Below, piece by piece: positions 48,201 to 60,677 of a DNA stretch of 64,000 nt (position 1 is the stretch's first letter; each line of letters begins with the position of its first letter). Made by a program: the position numbers and the translations under genes. The stretch is from Cyclospora cayetanensis (lineage: Eukaryota > Apicomplexa > Conoidasida > Eucoccidiorida > Eimeriidae): assembly GCF_002999335.1 (NCBI RefSeq), contig NW_020312082.1, positions 1 to 64,000 of the forward strand, written 5' to 3'. The notes under the pieces were generated by a model. The model ran no database searches and was not told the origin of the DNA. It saw only the letters and a program-made list of their open reading frames with translations.

Positions 48201-51200
48201 GATGCTCCAGCAGCATTTTGGATGAAGTTTGAGTCCTTTCTGGAGAATTTCACAGACATACTCTTTTGCTATTTTCTGCCCTCCGAGAAAAAAATCCCCC
48301 TTTCCCAGCTCAAGGAGCTGCCCACGTCCATCTCACCGGCTGCTGCAGCTGTGCGAATCCACGAGGGTTTCAACTCTGCTGCCGTAGCATCGAAGCAGAC
48401 TGCGGATTCGGAAGGAAACACGTGAGCTTCCATAAAGCCTTAAAACAGCAACAACCACTAGTCCTGTCTGCCGAATGGCAGTTTAGCATGGCGGGTGAGC
48501 GGTACGGGAGAATTTCTACATGATTCTAGAATTGTTGTTGCGAACACAGCAAGCTAGCCAGATCCACAACTGGAGATATTGAAGTTCTGCGCAATCAAGG
48601 ACTTGCTGCTTTGTACGTGACAGTGCATAGAGCCACTTGGAGTGGCTTGTCTCTCTGCGGTCTACCACGGGACTGGAATAGGCAACAGGCAGCAGCAGGA
48701 GCTACCGCCCTACAGCCATTAGCTCTATGCACACTACAGCAAGGACAAAGGCTTTCTGGTAGAATCAGGGAGAGCAGCTCCACCATGGTCAACAAGCAAC
48801 ATACGATTTCAACGGGAGTCCTATCTAAGGGGCCTTTCCCGGCTTGGCGAGTACGGTACTCGCAACCCGCGCAAACAGCAGATATCGCCAAAATCAGGAA
48901 GAGCCACACCCCTCTGCAGTCCTCTGCAGCGAAGAGTGCTGCTGCAGCTGCTCCTTTTTGTGTTGATGCCGTAGTCAATGGCAGGCTAGAAGTTTCCTGC
49001 GAAAATTTCGGCAGCGGGGCTACAAAACCAGCAGTCGTACCACAGTGCAACAGGACCACACCTGCATGCGCGGAATACACAGTTGTCAGCCGCCCCTCCG
49101 CTTTGGTCAGGTACGAATACCAAGCTGAGGGATTTGATATGGCGTGGGTAAACGCTCCAATGTTCCTCGTTTCTTTTCCTGAACCTTCATCTGTCACTAA
49201 TGCTTCGCACAAGCACCAGGAGGCGAGGATTAATGAATCGCAGCAAAGCCACCCGCTGTCCCAGGAAACACGGCCAGCTTTGCAGGAAGCTTTCCTCTCC
49301 ATAACGCAGAGCAGCGCTCTTGATGTGGCTCCAATCAGCATGGCAGTCTTTCACGCACGGGTAAACCCAGATACACACAGGCGCTTGAAGCTGATACCCA
49401 ACCACCGGGTTCAATGGACGTCGTGTGCATCCCTACGTGGATGTGGGATTTTCATGTTCTAACAATGGGAGAAAGTAAAAAAACCCAAGTTATGGGATAG
49501 AATGGTCTTTTGCTGCTCAGGAATGCCGCCGCATCTGGTCATTCTCGGATGCAAAGCTTGTGGGAGTGTCTCAAGCAGTGGCGGATGGTGAGAGACCGGC
49601 AAGCCAGGAGCCATGGAAGGGAGGCGGCTGCTGCATGGCTAGTTGCATGCAGGGTCTTTTAATAGGGGCTCCTGAACCTCGAGGGGCCTGGAGAGATAGC
49701 TGCTTAAGACTGGGATTTGTGGGGGAGGCCGAGGGAGATTGCGTAAAGAGCACCAGACGACTGCTCGTAGTTTGTTACCAAAACGTTCCAGCCGAGAGCA
49801 GCAGTTTACGCCCCAACGACTTCATTTTCCGCACCTTTAGCTCATGCCCCGTAAGCTGAAAAGGCTATATTCGAATGGGGAGTTTTCGAACTGTCATGTG
49901 CACCACTGCAAATCGGCGTTGTACTGAATCGCTGCAGTGTTCATAGAGGAGAGAGCATCTGTACCATAGCATGCGTACAGAAATATTGCGAGACGTTACT
50001 GGATTCCTCTGTTGGTCATGCCTCCACTGCCTCTTCACGGGTGCTTGCAGATGCACGTCGAGCAGCTTCCGCCCCCAAAACATTATCAATTATCAGGTGC
50101 ATGGACACCGGACTCCGCAGGTCAGCCTCCAACCCCTTAATTCATAAAAAGTTCTTGGTTTAGTCCTTTTTTGCGTGGAATAAATTCAAAGTGTCTTTGA
50201 GGAGCTTTTCCGAACTTGTTAAAAACCCCTCCTCACAAATCACTTTCTCATTGGCTCTTCTGGCGAGCTATGCTGCTGTTCACATTGTAGCTGGTGTTTT
50301 GGACTCCTTTAGGCGGCAGACTGTTGACACCGGGCCCTCGAAAGTGCTTTGTTTTTAATACGAAGTGGTCAACAAACCCACAATTCGCTCTTTATGCAAA
50401 CCCAAGGTGGACTGAAGCGACGACCTGCAGGCCCGGTTAAAGCAGGATATACAACTTTTGAGCTTAATGCTGATTAGCTCGAACATCAAACTAGAAAATT
50501 ATTGGGCTACTCGTGTGTGCTGGAGGTTCCAGTCGTAGTGGTGTTGCGCTTATGCCAGAAAAAGAGTGCCTCGACCACTGTGGAAGGGGGCTTGTGTTTG
50601 AGTGACGGTGTCAACTCTCCATGTTCAAGGTACCCTGAAACAACAGTGTGCATATCTGTAATACGGCAGGAAGCAAAAACAAAAACCGAACAGCACCTTT
50701 CCGTGAGGCTTGGGTTTCCTTAAGCAAGTTTTGGGAGAAGTGCAAGTAATTAGTTTGTGGTTCCTCCTGTCTTAGCACTGTATTTCTGTGTTTGCAGCAA
50801 CGAGCTTCACCTGTGGTGCTACTGTTGGGCACAAGCTAGCTCGTTGGATGTATTTGCACTCAGCCAGTAAATCAGTAGTAGCTGAACTGTCGTTATTACC
50901 AGTACCGTGGCAATCAGGTTCTGTTCTGTTCTGCGGTTGTGGGTGCTGTTGCGCTAGGTAGGTTTAGTGGCAACGCGATTGAGGGATTCGACAAACCCAG
51001 AGGCAATGGAAGACACAGCTTCTTCGAACTCTCAACATACGCAGTAACACTTAACTGATCTAATGTAATGATCCCTAACTTATTTCTACTGGCCAGCTCT
51101 GCAGATTGTCAAGCTGGACTTACAAAACCGGCTGTGAACCCAGGTTCAGGACGCAGAGTATACAGCCATAGTGTAAAAAGACTCGCACTGCTTCTTCTCA

Positions 51201-53317
51201 GTTTGTCTCGCAAGACAGCCATGAGAATGTGTGGTTACGCTCTACTCGCAGAACTAACTGGTTTGGAGCCGGCTCTGAAGCACCTCAACCTGAATTGAAT
51301 CGGAAGTTGACAGTCAGCTAACAATACCTTGCTACCTCTCCGTCCTAAAGCCAGATAGCCTGCTAACGCGTCCAGGGCTGCTGGAGCGGTGACGTTCAGC
51401 TCACATCTAGCTTGTAGCTCGTTCTTCGTGCAGATCGAGGCCGATGAGTGGTTCGTTGAAGCCGTCGGGAACGAGCAGTGCTGCATCAAACTCACGATTC
51501 TCAAGGGATCCGTGAGCCAGGTTTACCTATATCGCTGAGGAAAGCGAATTCATGGGTGTAGAAAACAGTGAATATATGCGAGTTTGTGGATCTGCGATTC
51601 CGTTTGTATTATTGCGATTGCTCTCCGTGCGGGTTGTCTCTCATACTCCATAGCCCTGTTGGTTGCATGCGTCTGCAAATTGTGGATTGGAACGTATCTT
51701 GGCCCTTCTTTGCAGGGCCCCCTTATAGTATCTCCATGCTTAGAGGTAGGAGGTGCAACTGGAGCCTTTGTCCTGAACGTGTTCAGCGACTTGCCTCTCG
51801 AGGTACCGAACGAACAAGTACCCCGCTTAGGTTGTTCGCGCTACAGTGTTTGGCATGGCCGACGCAAACAGTTCAGACTGACACGTTTCCCCTGTGTATA
51901 TGTGTCAGAACTATGCGTTCTCCTCCAAGCTGTACCAGAACACTGTAATCTAGAGCCCAATTCCTAGTTTTGAATGCCTTCGGTGGTTTTTGTTGCAGAG
52001 ACTTGAAGCCCTTGACTACGAGCACTACAGAACGCTAATTGGTCAATGGGAGCTTGAAACAGCTGGGGGAAGCCACAACTTCCCTGAGCTGCTCGCAACC
52101 CCTAATGGCCTCCAAAATAAAACAGGTAGGGGAGTTGGTTTTAGGCGAGAGCAGCTCTGTTCTGGGTGTGGTTTCCATATTTTTATCATTTGCTGGTCCG
52201 AGCATCATGTGTAACTGTCCTATGGTTGTGCCTGAAACCTCACGGTACCCCGTAAACTCTTTGCCTATTTGTCCATCCAGTTCCACTCCGGAAAAAAGGC
52301 AAAGCGCAGCCTGTTACGTGTCCCTTACCGCTTATTGGCACAAAGAGGGTCCCGCGTGGATGGGTGTCTAACCCGCAGTACCTTCTATCAGTAGCTGAGA
52401 CAGTTCAAGTTGGCATTACCTTGGCCAGGCATGACGACTGCTGGGGAATTCAAAAGGAGCAGGTTTGAAACTAGAGACTCAAATATTGAATCCATAAATA
52501 AATGTCCCATCACATGAAGGATGTCTGCTACAATGCAACTCACGCGTCAGTATCCAGGGTTCGGGATAAGGTATTAGCGCGCAGGGGATACCATGGGTTG
52601 CCGTCTTCAATTAAGTACTGAGATGTGCTGCAGGATATGGCGGGATGCATGATGGGACTTTACGTCTTTCGGGGAAGGAATGTTTGTATGGAGAATCTGG
52701 TCCAACAGACGGATTTTGTGGTGTGTTGCAGCGCTGTGCTTGTCTTGTGTTTCGGGGAGTATTCAGTAGTAGATTTTCTTTCCCGATAAGTGGGTATGCG
52801 GCTTGCATCTTGGAAAAAGCATGGGTTCACGTACAGCTGTGCTGGGGATTAGATACAACCATGCTCGCACATTTCATTACATGTCCCTCAAGCTCTGGGT
52901 CATAAAGTTTTGGCCTTGGGGATGGCGCCAGTTTCGACTCTCTGTGTCTGCGAGTCGATCAGCTTGGAAATGAAGTTTCACTCTCAGTTTTATTTGTCTG
53001 CCCACCCAGAAAGTCCGAGGAGTATGTCGTGATGCCCACAACCTGGAAGGTTTGTTAACACGAACTTGATCTTTGGCAAGTTCGTATATTTAGTATTGCA
53101 CTTAGGGCAATTCGTAACAGTGGAGAACAGATAATAGGATGGCAAAATTATATTACGATGCATTTACTGTACATAATGAAGTGTGGTTTCGTCTTTGCAG
53201 CCAGGAAAGACAGGAGAATTTCTCTTGCGCTTCTGTGGCCCACTAAATAAAATCTCCATTTCTGCACCCAGGAGTGGGGGGGAATCCATGGGCACTGAAC
53301 CCTCGATTAACGCATAA
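45242..53317 (+). CDS. Calpain-like protein with two calpain-III domains, predicted catalytically dead
   Basis: Papain-fold calpain core followed by tandem C2-like domains, as in CAPN7. Exons placed: 45242-45318, 45420-~45749, ~45798-46329, 46531-46626, 46715-46800, 46892-46983, 47467-47572, 47815-47914, 48169-48421, 48550-49360, 49521-49850, 50051-50120, 50313-50406, 51434-51511, 51716-51802, 51999-52125, ~52348-52462, 52634-, 52908-53049, 53201-53317. Landmarks: GLYEDAEFPG and LLWRRPDEI (pre-catalytic), VVQGLLPSHAFAAAASG (Cys helix), VAFFRSGEREVVCIDTRLPC, EVWLPLLEKAYAKFLGSYEA, DILVDLTGGVG, RLHNPWKVPTWRGEFSD (Asn site), AAFWMKFESFLENFTDI; then calpain-III pairs WTPDSAGGRLL...WSTNPQF and WELETAGG...WVSNPQYLL, ending EYVVMPTTWKPGKTGEF. 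The Cys is His (45657-45659) and the His position reads NRQY instead of GHAY. The N-terminus before 45242 was not found, and four junctions are unresolved (45.75, 46.98-47.47, 50.4-51.4, 52.1-52.3 kb). There is a Gln/Ser-rich insertion in the catalytic core. Confidence 0.8.
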
Positions 53318-53899
53318 ATCAAAGTGAAAAGTCCATGGTATTTCAGTATGTGGGCTGGTTTTTAACATGAAAAAGCAAGCACTAGATTTGCCGTCGAATT
53401 CTCCCAGGAGACTGCATCTGCAGCCTCTAATTCCGCTATGCTCAACTGGGACTTCCCAGGGTCCGCCGTTTGAAATACCGGCATTTTAGATGCCCGTGCA
53501 CATCAACATACATCGACTCACCATATTCTAAGCATAGATACACCTTTGAGTGCAGCTACAGAAGTTCGTATAGTTAGAATCACTGGTAGCAATTAGTCGC
53601 GAACTGCGAAAGGAAAACTATTCGATGAGCAGGCAAACACTCATAAACACTCTAGAAGGAGAGTCCATGGTGATAGACAGAAATGTATGCTAATAGGCAC
53701 AGCCTCACAAGAAAAAGAATACATACTTATTTAAAAGCTACTGGTAGCTATATGCCTTCAGATGCTTAGCATATTTTTCGCGAAAGGCACAGCCAGCCTT
53801 GCTCTGGTGCGTCTCTACTTCTACTTCGGACGGGTTTACATGGCTACCAAAGGTTGTGTAGGCCAAACAAACACAGGCCAGGGGTCTTCTGGGCGGCAT

Positions 53900-56800
53900 T
53901 TACTGTGTCCACACACAGAAGTTGTGACCGAAGGATGCGATGAGCCAATTTCCCGGTCCAGGGTGCCAGTCTAGCCATCCGATCTTTATCGCCACACTTG
54001 CACTGTGGGGGTGGCACCAGCGGTCCTTGGGTGAGATGTACGCCGCATACAGCCCATGTTTTGCCCTACGTAGTCACAAGCACCTGAAAATGATACGGGC
54101 TAGCCTTCAATGTACAATTACCAAATGGGGGGACCTAGGGGTTGGCAATATGGTTTGCGTACAGGCAGGATGATGAACTGTGAAACTGACAGGTGTTGAG
54201 CTATAAGTGCTTTTTTGCAAACATCCTGGTGAAAGCCTTTGGGCCAGAGGGTTGAGGTCTGCAGGGTTTAGCACTTACGTAGCCATGTAGATGCCGCTGG
54301 TGCTGTGGATCCCCATGGAAGTTCTTACGTCGCAAAGCTCTTGTAGCTTTTGTCTGCGACAGCGACATAGCCCCTGGCCCTCCTTACTGAGTTTTAAGCT
54401 TGTGATTTCCTTTTTTTGCGGATTAGCGCTTGGATTCAATTTGTGGCTTCATGCTTGGGACCTTCTATTTTCCTACCGACAATATGGGCCATAATCTGAG
54501 TAGTGGTTCCAGTAGATGCAAGGAACTCCCGGGTGCGTGAGAATGACCGCGTAACCTTGCAGCTGGAGAGATACCCACATTCTGTCAGTGAACTCGTAAG
54601 CTGATATGATTAGGGTTAAAAGGGGGAGAATTCCGTTGTACTGGGCATCCGGCATTAGGATTTAGCCGTGAGTGCCGGGGCTTAGATTTAAGATTAGAGA
54701 TTACAACTCCGTCAAGCTCCCCGTTGCAGAAGGTACGGCAGTACTCCAGGTGATCGGTATCATGGTTTTCAATAAAGGTAACGGCGAGCTGCGGTTCCTG
54801 CAGTGCATGGGTCGGAACACATCACACGAGATGCTCACTCGCTTAATTGTATTCCTGCTCAATGCTGAAAGCATAAATTCGTTTGCATCCTACTCGATGG
54901 ATCCCCCGCTGGGTAGGCATACGGTATAAACTCCGCAAGCTCGCGTTATTTTTGAGGTCTTCTCCGCATGTCAGCTAAATGGCTGTTTACTTTCCTGCTT
55001 TTGACCTGCGCTTGTGCCCATTCAGTTGTGTCGGACTTTCTTTCCCCTTTTTGCCCGTGTTTCCGTTCTTTATCTCTGCGCACTTAATTTCAAGTTGTAT
55101 CTTTTTCTATGTGCTCTGATATCCCTTCCTTGCTGTGCTTTTGTTCTGCCGGTTGGTCGATAATGTCTGTCATAACTTTGTACTGCTACAGTGGTTGTCG
55201 TTTTGCCTGCAATCTATGTACATGCTTTTCTCTTCCCTGTTCTGCTAGTATAATCATTCTCCCATGTCGTGACATATCTAAGTATGTGTGTCTTTAACTA
55301 TCTTTTGTATCTGATATCCGTGCGCTCTCTCTTGGCTGCTTCTTGTCAGCCTTTTTCACTGTCGACCCAAGCCTGTGTGTCTGTCCTTACTATGCCGACG
55401 AGACCGTTGAGATTTCCGCAGGCATTAAGAATGCCGAAGTCGCCTGTTTCTACTGCGCGTTGCAGATGATAGTAAAATGCAAAGTCAAAGGCAGCCAGAG
55501 AGCCCCCAGCGGCTCTGACGTAGTTCACAAGAGCCCGTGTATCGCCATGCCAATACTCCCCTACCGTGAACGGCCGACCCAGGTGCTCCACAAAGGCTTG
55601 CTGCGAATCGCACATGAAAACGACTATCAAGTAAAAGCTAGCTTGAGGCTCTTGCATAAGCGGTTTAAGCTTGAGGTATCGGGAATTCCTTCTTGCCTGG
55701 TACTGGGGGGCGTAGCCACCGGCCATGTCAATTCTGAACGCAAGGTATCCGACGTCTCGCATGAGCCACTGGGTCCAGAGCTTCATGTCTCGTTGCACTT
55801 GAGGGTTTGTATGGTCAAGATCCGGTGCGCAATCCACGCTCACGCCGGTGTCTTTGCCTCCTTCCCCATGGTAGCCCTGCAGGTTGTTGCATACCACCGC
55901 CCAAGGGCCCCAGTCAGGAGCTTCAAAAATTGTCCAGTGCCCCCGGCTGTCTTGCCGCGTGCCACATCGGTGGTTGGCCACCAAGTCAACGCAGCAAGCC
56001 AACCCTGATTCCCGAGCGGTTCGAATCAGATGTTGCAGCTCCGCTGCCGTCCCGTAATGACTGTTCAACGAGTACCTGGACGCAAACTTGACAGACCCCA
56101 TAGAAGCAGCGGTAGGGGTGGCTACGGAAAAAGGGACAGAGAGGGAGCGTATCGTTATGCCAAGATAAGCAAAACATGAAGTGGGGCGTAGACAGGAAGT
56201 AAATAGAACAAAAGACTTAAACAAGGCAGTGCCACAGTAGTAGCTGAGGTAGAAACGAGGGCCTAGGCAGAGTCACAATCGTAAACATATGCAGATCGTT
56301 ATCAGCAATCGTAACACCGGCAACACTGAGAACCAGTACCATCTGGTGGGCATGTATCCTTCCAATCCAACACATTCTGTGGGTGGAGGACACCAAATTA
56401 TGGAAACTCCAAGCCGTTTTATGTCCTCAAGTTTGCTGCAAAGAACGTTGTACCAGCCTGTGGGATTCTGTGCGCTGACCCAATTAAACCCCTGCAGCAT
56501 TATATGCCCCTTCCCATCGTCTAGTCGAGGTCCTTCCAGTCGCGTTTCAGCACGAGCGTCCAACGGGTCGCTGTGAAGTCCCTCAACTGCAGCCGGCAAA
56601 AATATCCTAAAGAAGCCGTTGCTTCTGCTGTAATCGATGTTGCTCTTTCCTTCATTGTAGTCCGGAGGAGGCAAATCGTGCCATGCGGAAACAGTGTAGC
56701 GGTGGGTGTCGCCTTTCGTTACTGCCACGTCAGTGTATTTGTGTTCCTGGGGTCCCACAGCTGGCAAAAATGCAATGGGGACCCCGTCTTTATACACCCG

Positions 56801-59478
56801 ATAGAATCGCACCGGAGCACCCCCGTGATCAGCTGGAGGTTTCCAACAGATTTCTATCCTGTGACACAAGCTCAGTCTGTCCTCTAAATATGGATTCGCC
56901 TGACCCAATCTGTACATGCAATACACTGAGTCTTTAAGCCAAACATTGCAAAACCTGGAAAACAAGTTCCCCTCAGTTGCTGCCCGTAGTCTTTAGGGTA
57001 TCAGGCTTGCTCATGACTGTGCTTTCACGCGACCTGTTTTCTGTTCTGTTTATGCAGACAAGGTTGAGTGGAGCCGATGGCTTCCCCGGTTCTGATGTCC
57101 TCGCGAGAACGCAGTCAGATGGAGGGCCTTCCTGACCCTCTGGGTTCACGGCGCAAACAAAATACGAATACACTCTTAGACCCAATAAGGGGCGGTCCGT
57201 GTAATCCCTGCAATCGCCGTCCACCATTGCCACTAACTGGCCGTCTCTACGCCACACAACCACATTTGCATCACACCTGCACTTTCTGCTTTGCAACGCT
57301 TGTGAAAGGGATCGTGTCTTTGGTGTGCTTGCGCGTGTAATTTAGCGTGTTGTAGCTGAGGACTGCGGCAAACGTTCCACTGCTTGGCTGTATACAAGAA
57401 GAGCGAGACACCAGAGAAAACGGCGTTGGACCCGAACTAGCAGCTGCTGTCTCTTTTGGATTCAGTAGATGCCCATAACCAGTGTAATGCAAGCCTCTAA
57501 AGTCCATAGACCTCCTCCTACCTGTAAATTGTGTAGCCTGATATGGTCTCAGCCTTAAATGGATTTGGATTCCAAGTCAGACAGGCATGGCTGCTGCCGG
57601 CTTCAATACATCTAAACGCAGTTTTGAAAAATTAAAAAGCACAAACAGGGCAGGAGCAGCTGTGCTAGGGTCAGCCACCTCAGATCACAGGAAGCAGCAA
57701 CAATGACAGAAGCAATATAGCGACCCCACGCGCCTGTAGCAATGACCACCTGCTAAAACGGTGGATTCACAGGTCAGGCAGCAGCTTCACCTGAGCACAG
57801 CCGGCTTTTGAGGAGGATCAGGAAGCCGCTGCAGTGATCCTCTGTAGAGAGCATATTTTCCTTTTGTTCCCGCGTAGTAGTGCTGACACCCTGGTGCCTT
57901 GTCCCAACCCCCGTGACCTGCAAGCCCACAGAGCTGTGTATCGTCATTCCTAAACCTACAACCCGGAACCAGTAGAAGAAGTCAAGTGGCAGCAAAGTGA
58001 ATAGTTAGCACCTGTCTTGAAGTGTACGAGGAGTGGTCATGAACGCGGTGGACTAGGACTTGAGTGTACCGAGTCTAGAGTATAGCGCATACCATCGTTC
58101 GGGAGAAACTCGAGGTTGGGTGTGTTGGAGGCAAAGAACCATAGCTTACCCTCAGCAGGACTGCAGCACAGTAAAAGCACTCATATATATCTGCGGTATC
58201 TTGCGAGCTACTTCTATTTCTCATGCATGGGCAGTTAAACAGCATCCTTAGTCGAGTATCTCCCTTTGATTACTTCTGCCTTTCTGTAGATTTGACCACC
58301 TCTGTGGTGCCTGCTCTGACTATCCACGCCACAAAATATCGACGACCACATAATGGCTCATACGTGGGGCACTTGGAAGCCATCCAGAGGCCCTACTTTC
58401 ACGATAGCGATACGAGCTTTCTGCCGGACCCCATGAACGCAGTGTGAAGGAGTGCTGGCAGCACGCCAAGTAATATGGCCCCCAACAGGTCCAAGATGGA
58501 CTTAAAAGTGCAACATAATAACAAGACCTCCATTCGAAATAACGACGCAAGTGCCATGGAAACATGATGTGTGTACGCCTCGAAATTTTTTGCTAAAGGA
58601 GTCAATAGCACGAACGCGGCACCGACGACAGATCGAAATGAATAAAGACTCGATGCAACGAAATACCAAAAAGCCTACCCACGGAGCCACCGCGGCAGGA
58701 GGCCAATGAGGGCCCTTCCATGCGGGGTCTGGAGCAGCACGCGGGTCATGGGGACCCCTGGCGAAGTGCTCCAAGTGCCCCCCGCTACACGATGGTGCAG
58801 GTGAGGCTGACCCCATCCTATGGCAAAACAAGACCCAAAGTACCAAGCACGGGACTCCTTTCCATGTTCTTCGTAATACACGGATCTAGCCCGTTTACTC
58901 CAGCCCCACGAGCACGCTACCCTGGACCTTCAATCGTGCTCTTTGGGTTCTTGTATTTGAATGGACCTCGATGCTTATTAAGCATAGTCGATGAGGCGTG
59001 AACGTAAGATCATTCTAATCCTGCTTTGTCGAAAAACTAAAACTGTAGCAAGCCTAAATACCTAATAGTGAGTACACCGTAGTTGCTGTAGGTTCGACAT
59101 CCTGGTACATTGCCTGTCAAGCTCACCAGTAATATAAAGCAACAAAACACCCTCTTCTTGGGCGCATGTATGCTCTTCAGAGGCCGATTCTGTGTTTTCA
59201 ATAAGTGAAGAGGAGGAAAGCATTTTCAGAAGAGAGCGGCTGCTGTGCCTTAAGAGCTCGGGACGAGATATTAGCCGCTTCTTAGGCTTAGGGGGCTCCA
59301 TTGAAGGATGTCTAACCAACTGTGGAAGCGGCGCTACAGAGGTCATGGAATGATTCAAATCCAGGAAGTCCAGTGATGGCCCTTCCTCTGCTGTGCCTAC
59401 TGCAGGTGTGGTATGAAGTCGCCTCATGGGAACTAAGGGCACCTGGAGTTCCCCGGGTGCTGGATTAGGGTCTTCCAT
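53900..59478 (-). CDS. Alpha-amylase (GH13, plant type) with starch-binding and two Fn3 domains
   Basis: Hydrolyses alpha-1,4-glucan, presumably the amylopectin store of coccidia, in the cytosol. Solved exons: 57955-57791, 57611-57522, 57276-57060, 56899-56340, 56075-55697, 55600-55391, 54797-54705, 54562-54477, 54353-54279, 54065-53900; phases agree, giving the C-terminal 679 residues. Order: end of a CBM25/53-like module (FRNDDTQLCGLAGHGGWDKA; start of it near 58806-58747, HLHHRVAGGTWSTSPGVPM), Fn3 (LTWNPNPFKAETISGYTIYR), Fn3 (ICWKPPADHGGAPVRFYRVY), then GH13 from GHIMLQGFNWVSAQNPTGWY. Catalytic residues are present: nucleophile Asp in FRIDMAGGY (55729-55727), acid Glu in FTVGEYW (55558-55556), Asp in ENHDT (54761-54759), plus VDLVANH. 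C-terminal sheet ends NFCVWTQ. A likely first exon, 59478-59127 (ATG, GTGAGC donor), is basic/Ser-rich with no signal peptide; junctions between 59.1 and 58.0 kb are unresolved. Confidence 0.9.
55601..55696 (-). other. GC-AG intron in the amylase gene (96 nt, in frame)
   Basis: The genomic frame runs through this segment without a stop, but the plant-type amylase pattern needs GYAPQYQQAFVEHLGRPF with no extra residues. Removing 96 nt between CAG|GCAAGA and the TTCGCAG acceptor gives exactly that. The segment also carries an intron-like pyrimidine stretch near its 3' end. The alternative is that 32 extra residues are retained. Confidence 0.65.
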
Positions 59479-60161
59479 TTGGCCTTCACCGTATCAAGTA
59501 CTAGCAGCACCAAACGTAAAAGCAAACTAATTTAGGTGGAACGAGTAAAAACACTAAGAGGAAGTGGACGTACGCAGATTTCCGGGAGAGAGGGCCACAG
59601 CAAAGGGCATAGGGGTAGCACTGGATTGCTAGATGGAATGGCAGCCTGTGGTATACGAGTTACCTACAGCCAAAAAATAAGGAAGAGGGTGCCTCATACG
59701 TGTTCATCCAGCCCATGGTGGTGCGATTTTCCACACTGCGTGCAGCTAAAGTCATTCCCTAGTACAGTATTAGTACACACACGCACGAGTATTAGTTAAC
59801 TACACACCCAAAAAGCTGCACATTTGTAGAGTCGAAGATGTCCTGCATAAGTTTTGCGAGTATAACCGAATATAACTAGTGGTGCACGAGAGTAGTGCAA
59901 GAGGACTCTTGGGGCCCCCTATCAGTGGAAGCCGGGTGGAGGGGCCCCCGAGCAGCAATGGTAGCTCCATCAGCATTTGCGACAGCGGATATATTTTGCC
60001 CTCCGCTGTGCTCTACTGAACGCGAACAGTTGCGTAATTTGTTCATCGTTCCGGCACTGGTGCTGTTGTGTTCGCGCGATTCAAAGCGGTGGCCATGTCC
60101 CACACAATCGGTCAACTGCTCGCAGGCGCTTACGAAAGCATCATGATGTTGCGTTAAGAAT

Positions 60162-60470
60162 TCAGACCTCCAACTCGCTGTCATGAAATCTACGCGTACC
60201 CGCTTCTTTGCTATCCACGGCACCGGCAGAACTACTGGCAGCGGCAGAACTACCGGCAGCGGCAGCAGCAGTTCTCGACTGATTTCTGGTTCCGGAGGAA
60301 ATCTTCCCTACAATTCTACATGAGGAAGCATCAGTAAAACTGAGTGCTTCTGCTGCTCGTGCCGGAGGGACTGGCCCCCGGGGCATGTGTGAGCGTTGAC
60401 GCGCCCCTGCTAGGTACGGTAACACAAGCACCTGGAGCGAAAGTGACATCAAAACTCGCCGAGGCAACAT
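60162..60470 (-). CDS. Small predicted secreted protein, 102 aa
   Basis: ATG 60470 opens 102 codons. The first 25 residues, MLPRRVLMSLSLQVLVLPYL then AGARQ, look like a cleavable signal peptide: basic n-region, hydrophobic core, small residues before a likely cut. The mature part is basic, then Ala/Ser-rich with several Ser and Gly repeats (AAAAAGSSAAASSSAGAV). It has no Cys pairs, membrane segment or known domain. An antisense and an adjacent frame (59876-60223) overlap its 3' end, and a donor-like GTACGC near the end means it could be spliced. A secreted or dense-granule-type protein is possible but is inference. Confidence 0.4.
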   Translation of the reverse strand: MLPRRVLMSLSLQVLVLPYLAGARQRSHMPRGPVPPARAAEALSFTDASSCRIVGKISSGTRNQSRTAAAAAGSSAAASSSAGAVDSKEAGTRRFHDSELEV

Positions 60471-60677
60471 GATCCGCCTATTCACACAAGATACCTGCGA
60501 GTGTACAGCGAAAGGAGGGGAACTGTAGGCTCCCTACTAGTCATTGTGTGCTGCTGTACAGATACAGCGGCAGCCTGTTGCCGGTCCAGTAGGTCATCTG
60601 CTGACGATTGGCAGCAGCTGATACACCCCCGGTTTGCACAGTAGCAACATCACAAGAAGTGCGCGTGCTTGCTGCGA

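Noticed and set aside
48595..49341. 248-codon minus-strand frame
   Set aside because: It is antisense to the calpain exon 48550-49360, whose frame and junctions fit on both sides.
55343..56008. 221-codon plus-strand frame
   Set aside because: It is antisense to the amylase catalytic exons, which are certain from motifs and phases.
56010..56035. GGTTCGAATC string resembling a tRNA T-loop
   Set aside because: It falls inside the amylase coding exon, and no matching tRNA arms or anticodon stem are present nearby.
57774..57995. 73-codon minus-strand frame at the amylase CBM
   Set aside because: The real exon 57955-57791 uses a different frame that joins in phase to the Fn3 exon and matches the starch-binding pattern.
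58720..59001. Plus-strand frame of 93 codons with a donor-like GTGAGG
   Set aside because: It lies antisense to the CBM exon of the amylase gene; the donor-like string is a coincidence of the opposite strand.
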